Origin: Dehalococcoidia bacterium
GTDB taxonomy: Bacteria; Chloroflexota; Dehalococcoidia; GIF9; AB-539-J10
DNA: 38,472 nucleotides
Assembly: GCA_007129495.1 (NCBI GenBank)
Contig: SKVJ01000046.1
Location: forward strand, 1 to 38,472
Direction: 5' to 3'
Below the pieces are notes generated by a model that did not search any database, was not told where the DNA came from, and saw only the letters and a program-made list of their open reading frames with translations. A program made the translations under genes and the position numbers. The first letter of the stretch is position 1; each line of letters starts with the position of its first letter. Positions 32,216 through 38,472 of this stretch are shown here, piece after piece.

Positions 32216-33481
32216 CTAGTGCGTGGAGCACGAAACGCAGGGATCGTAAGCTCGCACCAGCATCTCGAGCAGGAGCTTGACCTCTCCTTCAGGCCTGTTG
32301 ACGATGCCGGGAAGCAGTGCCTCGAAGTCCTTCTGTATGTTCATGTGATTCTGGTTCGTCGGAATGACGCAATTGGCCTCGACCAGATAGCCGTTTTCGT
32401 CGAACGTGTAATCATGGATCAGCAGGCCACGGGGGGCTTCAACGACGCCGACACCCCTGCCGGCCTGAACCTTCTCTATTGGCTTCTCGTTCTTCACCCC
32501 GCGGGCTATGAGGTGATCCAGTATCGCCAGGGCATCTTCCGCGACATGGACGCATTCCACCATCTGGATCATAGTGTTCATAAACGGATTATGGCAGGGT
32601 GCCGTAAGCCCGAGTTGTACCGCAGTCTCGGCTGCCTTGGGCAAGAGCTGGGAGTGGTTGAGATTGAAGCGCGCAATCGCACCCACCATGTAGGAATCGC
32701 GGTTGTGCCTGGTGAACTTGGCCGTGGAATGGGGAACGCAATACTCGTTGGTGATCTCCAGGTAGTTTTCGGGAGGTGTAGATCCTGTGTCTGTAGACGC
32801 AATATCGCCGCCAATAAAGGCGTACTCGTCGGGCCGCTTGAGCGCGATGTACTCGGTTTCCCTGACGAAGTCCGGCATCTCCAGAGACTTGAACAACTCG
32901 ACCATCCTGTCCAGGTCTTCCATCGCCTCAAGAAGGCGGGGTCTGATGGCCTTGAGCGCGGATTCATCAGGGAATTTCGTGAATCCACCGGTCACCGTCG
33001 TCAGCGGATGAATCTTCCTGCCCGCGATTACATCAGCCAGATCATTGGAGAACTTCTTTAATCGCAAGGCTCTGACCACTACTTCGGTATGGGACTCAGC
33101 CAGGGGGATGACACTGCCAACGTTGAGCAGGTCGGGAGCAACCAGGAAGCATGCGTGAAGCACATGGCTTTGCAGCGTCTCGGCGTGAAACAGGAGCTTT
33201 CGCAGGAGAAGAGTCTGCTCGCTTGGTTGAATACCAAAGGCAGCCTCAGTTGCCTCTATCGATGCGGTATTGTGGGCCAGAGAGCATATACCACAGATCC
33301 TGGGAACAACGTAGTTCACGTCGTGGTAGTGCAGTCCCCGCATCATCGCCTCGAAGAACCGTGGCGCCTCCGGGACCTCCCATCTGACCTCCTCTATGGC
33401 GCCGTCCTTGGCGTTGACGATGATATTGCCGTGCCCCTCGATACGAGTCACATGGTGCACATCTATGTTCAGGTGAGTCAT
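32216..33481 (-). CDS. hydA: [NiFe]-hydrogenase large subunit, sulfhydrogenase alpha type
   Basis: The 421-residue protein shows both nickel-iron sites: PRICGICSLAH (Cys63, Cys66) and the C-terminal DPCVSCSTH (Cys415, Cys418). HHVTRIEGHGNI at the start is the L0-type motif. The four-gene order hydB-hydG-hydD-hydA on the minus strand matches the Pyrococcus-type cytosolic NAD(P)H-linked hydrogenase (group 3b), which evolves or oxidises H2 and can reduce polysulfide. The chain ends exactly at the His of DPCxxCxxH, so there is no C-terminal peptide to be removed by a maturation protease. GGAGG lies 6 nt before the ATG, which overlaps the hydD stop (ATGA). Confidence 0.95.
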   Translation of the reverse strand: MTHLNIDVHHVTRIEGHGNIIVNAKDGAIEEVRWEVPEAPRFFEAMMRGLHYHDVNYVVPRICGICSLAHNTASIEATEAAFGIQPSEQTLLLRKLLFHAETLQSHVLHACFLVAPDLLNVGSVIPLAESHTEVVVRALRLKKFSNDLADVIAGRKIHPLTTVTGGFTKFPDESALKAIRPRLLEAMEDLDRMVELFKSLEMPDFVRETEYIALKRPDEYAFIGGDIASTDTGSTPPENYLEITNEYCVPHSTAKFTRHNRDSYMVGAIARFNLNHSQLLPKAAETAVQLGLTAPCHNPFMNTMIQMVECVHVAEDALAILDHLIARGVKNEKPIEKVQAGRGVGVVEAPRGLLIHDYTFDENGYLVEANCVIPTNQNHMNIQKDFEALLPGIVNRPEGEVKLLLEMLVRAYDPCVSCSTH

Positions 33482-34215
33482 TCGGACCCTCCAGTCCAGG
33501 CCGTATAGATTCGGAACTTATTGACGATATCCTCGGCGGTCAGGCCGTGTTCCTTCAGCACATCTGTTGCTGCGTCGACATTCGGGTCGTCGACAAGGCC
33601 ACGGCAACCCCAGCAGTGGCGTCCCCACGTGACGCAAAGGGCGTTACACCCAGCCCTGGTGACGGGACCCAGGCACGTCCGTCCGAGGTCAAATACGCAG
33701 GCGTTCTCGGCCATCTTGCACTCTGCGCACACCGGATAGTTCGGTATTTCCGGCTTCTTGCCAAGCAGCAGGGCCTTGACGACTTCCAGAAACTCCGCTT
33801 TGTTCACAGGGCACTGAGGGAGGGCGTAGTCAACCGGAACCACTGCACTGACAGGTCGTGCAGGGATGGTGTTGTAGTACCCTGCAGCATCGCCGTAGAC
33901 CACGCTGAGCACCTCTTCCATGGGGTACGCATTCTTCAGGCAGTTCACTCCGCCCAATGAGGAACAGGCCCCGATGGTGATCAGAATGCTGGCCCGTTCT
34001 CGAATCTCCTTTATCCTGGCAACGTCAGCGTCAGTGCTGATCGCTCCATCAATAATGGCTATGTCGTAGTCATCAGACCGCTCTGTCATCAGTTCTCGGA
34101 AATTGACGATGTCCAACAGGTTGAGTAACTGAAGTACTTCCTGCTCGAAGTTCACTACCTCCAGTTGACAACCTTCACAACTGGTGAAATCAAAGAACGC
34201 AACCTTCGGTTTCAT
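33478..34215 (-). CDS. hydD: [NiFe]-hydrogenase small subunit, sulfhydrogenase delta type
   Basis: The 245-residue protein starts MKPKVAFFDFTSCEGCQLEV with the proximal-cluster CxxC (Cys13, Cys16). It continues with IGACSSLGG, LPQCPVNKAEFLE and a Cys-rich C-terminal part (CAECKMAENACVF, CLGPVTRAGCNALC, HCWGCRG) for three [4Fe-4S] clusters. It carries electrons between HydA and the HydB/HydG module. Its ATG abuts the hydG stop (TAG-ATG). Confidence 0.95.
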   Translation of the reverse strand: MKPKVAFFDFTSCEGCQLEVVNFEQEVLQLLNLLDIVNFRELMTERSDDYDIAIIDGAISTDADVARIKEIRERASILITIGACSSLGGVNCLKNAYPMEEVLSVVYGDAAGYYNTIPARPVSAVVPVDYALPQCPVNKAEFLEVVKALLLGKKPEIPNYPVCAECKMAENACVFDLGRTCLGPVTRAGCNALCVTWGRHCWGCRGLVDDPNVDAATDVLKEHGLTAEDIVNKFRIYTAWTGGSE

Positions 34216-35055
34216 CTAGATAGCCTCTTTCATTTGCTTCAGGACTGAGTAGGTATAGACCGGGCCATCCTGACAGACGTAACTGCCGTTGATCTGACAG
34301 TGCCCACACTTGCCGACGCCGCACTTCATCCTTCGCTCCAGCGACAGAACAATCTGATCTTCCGGAATGCCCTTCTTGAGGCACTCGTTGATCACAAAGC
34401 GATACATGACCGGCGGGCCGACGACGACTGCATAGGTATTCTCGGCATCGATATCGATCTTGGGAAACAGACTGGTTACCACACCGACATTGCCCGTCCA
34501 GGAGTCGTCACATGTATCGACCGTCTCCAGAAACTCGGTCTGTTCACATTGTGACCAGGTGGCGAGTTCATCACAGAACAGCCTTTCCTCCGGTCTGCGG
34601 CAGCCGAAGACGATAATCAAGCGGTTGACATGCGACCTATTATCTCGGACGTAGTTGATCAGCGAGCGTACCGGGAAAAGGCCTATGCCACCGGCAACGA
34701 TGAGGAGATCCTTGTTCTTAAACTCCTCCACCGGGAAACCGGTGCCAAAGGGGCCGCGGATACCTACGGTTGATCCCACTTCCAGCTTCTGGAGAGCGTT
34801 GGTGACATTTCCAACGGCACGAACAGCTATCTCAAATGAGCCTCGCTTCGTTGGGGAAGACGAAATGGAAATCGGAGCCTCGCCTATGCCGAACAATGAA
34901 ACCTCAACGAACTGCCCCGGCGTGTGACCCAGATCTGCGCCGTCAGCCAGTTTGAACTCGTAGACCTTTTCGATCTGGGTGATATCCTCAGCCCTGACGA
35001 GTTCGGCCGGACGTGGCAGGTGGATTGATGCCTGAGGGGTCAGATGCATCTCCAT
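34216..35055 (-). CDS. hydG: Hydrogenase FAD/NAD(P)-binding subunit, sulfhydrogenase gamma type
   Basis: This 279-residue ferredoxin-NADP reductase-like subunit has an FAD-binding barrel (GHTPGQFVEVSLFGIGEAPI), a nucleotide-binding fold (LLIVAGGIGLFPVRSL) and a C-terminal [2Fe-2S] motif MKCGVGKCGHCQING with a fourth Cys in YVCQDGP. It links the hydrogenase to NAD(P)H. GGAGG lies 9 nt before the ATG, one base after the hydB stop. The symbol follows the Pyrococcus hyd nomenclature; it is not the [FeFe]-hydrogenase maturase HydG. Confidence 0.94.
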   Translation of the reverse strand: MEMHLTPQASIHLPRPAELVRAEDITQIEKVYEFKLADGADLGHTPGQFVEVSLFGIGEAPISISSSPTKRGSFEIAVRAVGNVTNALQKLEVGSTVGIRGPFGTGFPVEEFKNKDLLIVAGGIGLFPVRSLINYVRDNRSHVNRLIIVFGCRRPEERLFCDELATWSQCEQTEFLETVDTCDDSWTGNVGVVTSLFPKIDIDAENTYAVVVGPPVMYRFVINECLKKGIPEDQIVLSLERRMKCGVGKCGHCQINGSYVCQDGPVYTYSVLKQMKEAI

Positions 35056-35056
35056 G

Positions 35057-36094
35057 CTAGCTCGCCTCCTTGAGTAGATTGTAGGTGTCTGCCGGAAGTG
35101 CGATATCGACCAGGCAAGCTAAACCACATCTGCCACAGCCTACGCAACCTGGTTGGTCATATCGTTCAAGAAGGTACTTGCCCTTGCGGTACATACGATG
35201 TCGGAATCGCGATTCCCTGTCCTCACGGAAGTTCTCACCCGTAGCTACCTTGGCAAATTCCGTGAGCATGCAACCATCCCATTTCCGGTAGCGCTCGCCA
35301 CTATCAAGCGACAAAGCTACCGTGTCCTCGACATCGAAACAGACGCACGTTGGGCATACCATGACGCACGAACCACAGGAAAGGCAGACCTCACTCTTCT
35401 CGGCAAATACCCGGCTGTCCCATGTCTCATTCAGAATCGCGGGAATCTCGTCTGCGGGCATAGACAGACTCTTCTCGTATCTCCCGAGAGACATTTCCCG
35501 CACCTCGTCTCTCCTGGCCAGATCGGTCGCTGTTGCATCCGCTGCCCTGCCGTACCTGGCCAGCAGGTCTGCTCCTCTATCAGTTCCCACGGACACCACA
35601 TAGCTGTCGCCGATGTCGGTCAGCATCAGGTCATACCCGGACTCGGTTGTGGCAAAACCCATACTGGCGCTGAAGCTCTGGGGATTGGGATTGAGGCAAT
35701 CCACACCTATAACAACCGTCTTGCTCTTCCTTATCATGAGGTTGGGATCGGCAGGCGGAGCCGAATAGACGGCCTCGCACAGTTCCATGGCCTTGAGGTC
35801 GTAGGGATGCACTCCAATCAGTACCACGGAACTGGCTTCAGCGACGGGTTCCGGCGCGGGTCTTTCACCCTGGCGGAAGGTGATTACCGTCTCCCGCTGC
35901 GGGAGAAAATACTTCTTGGGAGGAAGCAGCGTCACATCGTAGTCCAGGCAGAGTTCACCGCTATTGGTCAGCGGACCGAAGAAGTACTTCCCATCTTTCG
36001 TTTTGACGCCTTCTATACTGTCGTACTCCCCCTCCTGGATCAGTCTATCCACCATGCTGCTGAAGTCTGCCTTGCTGATGACCTTGTCTTCCAT
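35057..36094 (-). CDS. hydB: Hydrogenase [4Fe-4S] subunit, sulfhydrogenase beta type
   Basis: The 345-residue protein ends in two ferredoxin-like motifs: CLSCGSCVMVCPTCVC and CVGCGRCGLACLVDIALP. The second lacks the usual Pro after its last Cys (CL rather than CP). The N-terminal about 240 residues are the family-specific domain (VLIGVHPYDLKAMELCEAVY). I start at ATG 36092-36094; a TTG 13 codons upstream is less likely. First gene of the operon, about 130 nt downstream of the nearer promoter. Confidence 0.93.
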   Translation of the reverse strand: MEDKVISKADFSSMVDRLIQEGEYDSIEGVKTKDGKYFFGPLTNSGELCLDYDVTLLPPKKYFLPQRETVITFRQGERPAPEPVAEASSVVLIGVHPYDLKAMELCEAVYSAPPADPNLMIRKSKTVVIGVDCLNPNPQSFSASMGFATTESGYDLMLTDIGDSYVVSVGTDRGADLLARYGRAADATATDLARRDEVREMSLGRYEKSLSMPADEIPAILNETWDSRVFAEKSEVCLSCGSCVMVCPTCVCFDVEDTVALSLDSGERYRKWDGCMLTEFAKVATGENFREDRESRFRHRMYRKGKYLLERYDQPGCVGCGRCGLACLVDIALPADTYNLLKEAS

Positions 36095-36234
36095 GATGAT
36101 GCTATTCCTCTGCTGTTCGCTATGTTGGGACAATCACGATATTTTAGCACCCGCCGCACAAACCTCCGGTATTGGCCGGGATTTGCTACATCAAACGATA
36201 GAGAGTACACACGCCCCTTGGGCAAATCGTTTGT

Positions 36235-36263
36235 ATGATAGAGATAGAGCACCCAAGTGTCAA
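36235..36263 (-). promoter_or_regulatory. Proximal hyd operon promoter
   Basis: TTGACA (36258-36263), 17 bp, TATCAT (36235-36240) on the minus strand. The expected start falls in the first inverted-repeat arm of the proximal unit, about 135 nt before the hydB ATG. Confidence 0.65.
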
Positions 36264-36325
36264 CCGGGATTCCTCATATCAACTCATAGTAAGCAGACAC
36301 GCCCTTCTTGGGCCTTACTGTCTCT

Positions 36326-36355
36326 AGGATAGAGCCGGGCGTATCCAAGCGTCAA
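36326..36355 (-). promoter_or_regulatory. Distal hyd operon promoter
   Basis: TTGACG (36350-36355), 18 bp, TATCCT (36326-36331) on the minus strand. The expected start lies at the first base of the AGTAAG arm of the distal unit. Confidence 0.6.
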
Positions 36356-36530
36356 TCCCATCCAGAAGCTCCAGAACAGCCTGTAGAGTTTGGCTTTCGC
36401 CCTCCAGAGCAGCTGTGTTGCAGCCCGGAAGTGGTTCTCCACATGAGTAAGTCGACAGTTCCCCTGTCTTCTTCATCTGGCTGCCTCTGTGTGCCCGCAG
36501 TGTTGCCAGTCAGGAGCCAGAGGTACCGGC

Positions 36531-37557
36531 TCACTCGCTCGAGGATGGCAGCAAACAGTTCTCGGACAGTGTCACCTCAGCCACTTGGAACACAAGCTGC
36601 CGAGCACGGCGCACAATCCAACCCCCTATCTTAATCAGCTTCACCTGAAGGCTGCGTAATGACCAGTCCTTGATTGCCTTGGGTAATCCCAGCCTGCGCA
36701 GAAAGTTCCCCGGGTTGTAGGCCAGGACGAACAGCTGAAGCCGCACTTGGTTCGAAATGAGACGGTGGCAGGAGAGCCCGGTCCAGTTCAGCGCATACTC
36801 GCCTTCCTTAATCCACTGCTCTGCCGTCCCACAACCGTTGTAGAAGTGCACTACGCTTTCTGGCTTGGCCGACAGATTGGTGATGATGAAGCCCACTCGC
36901 GGAAATAGCTCTCCGCGGTGCCATCCCATCTTGGCCACCACTCGCCATGGCCGGTTCCAGCTCTTGGCTTGATCCAGGAAGTCGTGGTAGAGGGTTACGG
37001 GCTTCCTAGGCAACTTCACTTCAGGACGCTGTAGCATAGGCCTGATCTTCTGTTCCAGGATATCGTTTGCCGGCAGATGAATGACGTAGCCAATGTCCCG
37101 AGGCTCCAGATACTCGTACACCTACGGCTTGGCAAAGGCGGCGTCGCCCCGAAAGAGCAGGTGCACCCCTTTGCGTTGGTAACGTTCGACTACCGGCTCA
37201 AGGACTTCCTGACAGCGGTCGACGCTGTGGACGTTCCCCGACAGCAGCAGGCCACCCTCGCCAGTCCCCGAAGTGGTTGAACAGAAAGAGCGGATGGCAG
37301 CACAATGACCGGAAATGCCCATTGTAGACGGCCCCTTCCTGCCCTCCATATAAAACGGGACTCTCGGAGCTGTCCATGTCCAGGATGCTCCTCTGATACC
37401 GGGTTCGCATCATGGTCTGATCGATTCATGCGGCATTCAGTTGCTCCAGTCCCCTCTGGTTCTCCTCAGTAGTAAGCATCTCAGTCTTAAACCGGCTCAA
37501 GGTGTTGCTGCCGGCAGCCTGCTTCTCCAACGCCCGGCTCCCAACTCCCGTCTGCAT
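36531..37557 (-). pseudogene. Decayed IS1380-type transposase
   Basis: The minus-strand pieces together spell an IS1380-family transposase: NTLSRFKTEMLTTEENQRGL, RSILDMDSSESPV, YNGHF, then LLSGNVHSVDRCQEVLEPVV, FRGDAAFAKP, VYEYLEPRDIGYVIHLPAND, FYNGCGTAEQWIKEGEYAL and LRSLQVKLIKIGG. It is interrupted by TGA at 37426-37428 (Trp position in NAAW), a frameshift at about 37255-37265 and TAG at 37122-37124 (Glu position in KPE-YEYLE). The visible C terminus ends at 36531. N-terminal residues upstream of 37557 are only weakly recognisable (up to about 37690, another frame). No intact terminal inverted repeats were identified. Confidence 0.8.
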
Positions 37558-37701
37558 CGTGGGATCGCTGGCTGCTTATTTCGGACGAAATCGGCCACCC
37601 TGTCGGAGCAAACTAGGCCAGTGTTCTTGAACACCAACTCGCGGGCAATGCACTTGGCGAACCAGCTTCACGGGTGAGTCATCCATCGTGCAGAATCACT
37701 C

Positions 37702-37809
37702 CTACGTGTAGCCTTTTCGACTCCGGCACAGCTCCGGCAGCTTTGTGCCGGCCTCGTCTTCCTGCAGCACTACGCTGATCTGCTCCTGCGGGTGCCGCTT
37801 GCGTGCCAT
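37702..37809 (-). pseudogene. IS3-family orfA N-terminal fragment
   Basis: ATG 37807-37809 opens 35 residues MARKRHPQEQISVVLQEDEA followed by GTKLPELCRSRKGYT and a TAG. This matches the first helix-turn-helix of IS3-group OrfA proteins (KRFTEEQI...EAG.K..ELCR). The rest of orfA and all of orfB are absent, and it abuts the IS1380 remnant. Confidence 0.6.
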
Positions 37810-38086
37810 TACGAGTCCTCATCTGTCCTCGTCAGTCCATTAGAGAGCTGTAATTCGCTCTGGTACTTATTTCAGGGGGAAGGTCATGAGTATTGTATAT
37901 GTCGAGGTGACGATGGGGTAAGAGAGTATGAAGATAACGGCGTGCGTGGACAATCGCAGCGCTGGTGACAGCAACGGGTTTCAAAGGGGAAATGACGATA
38001 ATGCTTTTCACAGATGACCAGCCGTGGCCCTACTGATATTAAGGCTAACTTCTTAATACTCGCTTGTTAGTCTGATACACTGTTCG

Positions 38087-38472
38087 CTAGTAGCGCTCCC
38101 GGAAGAAGACTCCTGTAAGATGAATATCCGCCAAGTTGATTTGTCGGGCGTCAAAGACACTAGACTTGTAGGCTATGACGTGGAAAGTATTGTCTCCTTC
38201 ACTAACTGGAACGACAGCGGTCGCTGTTACATGGAACCTTCTCCGTTGAGTTCCGGTGCCATCCAGAACGCCAACACTTGTTTCGTCCAGGTCGGCGACG
38301 GCGGGTGTTGAGCCAAGGCCGAAAAAGCAGGTAGTGCTATCACCGAATGTAACCGCCGTGGCACTGGCGTTGAGGAGAACATAACCGTCGGCGGGGCAAG
38401 TCAACGTGATACTCGCAACATCCTGTGGCGCCGTGCCGAGGTTCGTTGCAGACCCACCCAAGGTGAAGTCAA
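38087..38472 (-). CDS. Beta-rich hypothetical protein, N terminus outside the window
   Basis: The frame is open across the right edge, so 127 C-terminal residues are seen (the internal TTG at 38461 is not a required start). Content is Ser/Thr/Gly/Val-rich with alternating strands: ITLTCPADGYVLLNASATAV, FFGLGSTPAVADLD, FHVIAYKSS, then the end IHLTGVFFRERY. It resembles secreted or fibre-like beta-sandwich proteins; I cannot name the family. Confidence 0.65.
   Translation of the reverse strand, partial: DFTLGGSATNLGTAPQDVASITLTCPADGYVLLNASATAVTFGDSTTCFFGLGSTPAVADLDETSVGVLDGTGTQRRRFHVTATAVVPVSEGDNTFHVIAYKSSVFDARQINLADIHLTGVFFRERY

Larger units (their letters stand above)
36176..36355 (-). repeat. 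Tandem duplication of a promoter-leader unit before hydB
   Basis: Two units of about 90 bp on the minus strand each hold TTGAC(A/G)CTTGG, a -10 box, then GCCCAAG-n-GGGCGTGT and finish with AATCCCGG. The ends are offset by 88 bp (36264-36271 and 36176-36183) and the -35 boxes by 92 bp. In each, the core is flanked by inverted arms: AGTAAG/CTTACT in the distal unit (36288-36319) and CAAACGAT/ATCGTTTG in the proximal one (36192-36233). The arms differ in sequence yet pair within each unit. Confidence 0.7.

Noticed and set aside
32219-33061. 280-codon plus-strand open frame
   Set aside because: Antisense shadow of hydA, which has full motif support.
35153-36238. 361-codon plus-strand open frame
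   Set aside because: It is the complement of hydB, with no ribosome site and no recognisable protein content.
36192-36319. Inverted repeats as rho-independent terminators
   Set aside because: They lie directly downstream of promoter boxes and have no T-run on either strand.
1-38472. tRNA, rRNA, CRISPR array or prophage integrase
   Set aside because: No TpsiC-type GGTTCGA context with acceptor pairing, no regular spaced repeats and no integrase-like frame were seen by eye.

Overview
The window reads as chromosomal DNA of an anaerobic bacterium. Evidence: a complete four-gene cytosolic [NiFe]-hydrogenase operon of the HydBGDA (sulfhydrogenase, group 3b) type, paired MinD-like ATPases with inserted ferredoxin domains, NifX-like and 'MPRGDRTGP' (DUF5320-like) proteins, B12-type radical SAM proteins and an Fe-S/sulfur-transfer operon. 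I see no rRNA, tRNA or CRISPR array. Taxonomy cannot be fixed from gene content alone; a Dehalococcoidia-like Chloroflexota or another deep anaerobic lineage would fit (inference, low confidence).

Layout. 1-2858 (minus): an operon read as Rrf2-type regulator, FtsX/MacB-type permease, ABC ATPase and a lipoprotein cut by the window edge, with a clear promoter and an overlapping 19-bp palindrome. 3226-9808 (minus): a run led by a DUF134 regulator, then three small DUF5320-like proteins, two NifX-like proteins, two ferredoxin-MinD ATPases, a truncated Mrp-like protein and a B12-binding-type radical SAM enzyme. 10030-13838: small accessory genes (DUF6166-like, a frameshifted zinc ribbon, a HTH protein, a bacterial PH-domain membrane protein, a 57-residue membrane protein), DegV and a small membrane protein. 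14244-18451 (plus): bipA/typA, a PaaK-like adenylate-forming enzyme and a 5'-truncated second PaaK-like copy. 18897-24934: small unknowns, a YgjP-type metallopeptidase, membrane proteins, a methyltransferase and an ABC-2 exporter pair. 25046-26461: two EthD-like proteins flanking an arsenate reductase.

26600-30708 (plus) is the most interesting region: tusA, a DsrE2-like gene, a cysteine desulfurase-like gene, two paralogous Asp/Glu-racemase-like genes and an IscU-like scaffold fused to a MIP18/DUF59-like domain. The desulfurase-like protein keeps its mobile-loop cysteine but has Thr in place of the PLP-binding lysine, and three other PLP-pocket residues are also changed. It should therefore not work as a normal desulfurase. 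The operon looks like a sulfur-relay or Fe-S assembly system in which this protein donates a cysteine ligand or acts structurally.

30988-31713 is a radical SAM gene broken by one in-frame TAA. 32216-36094 (minus) is the hydrogenase operon. It is preceded by two tandem copies of a roughly 90-bp promoter-leader unit whose inverted-repeat arms differ between copies but still pair. 36531-37809 holds decayed insertion-sequence remnants (IS1380 type and an IS3-type orfA fragment), and the right edge cuts a predicted beta-rich protein of unknown function.
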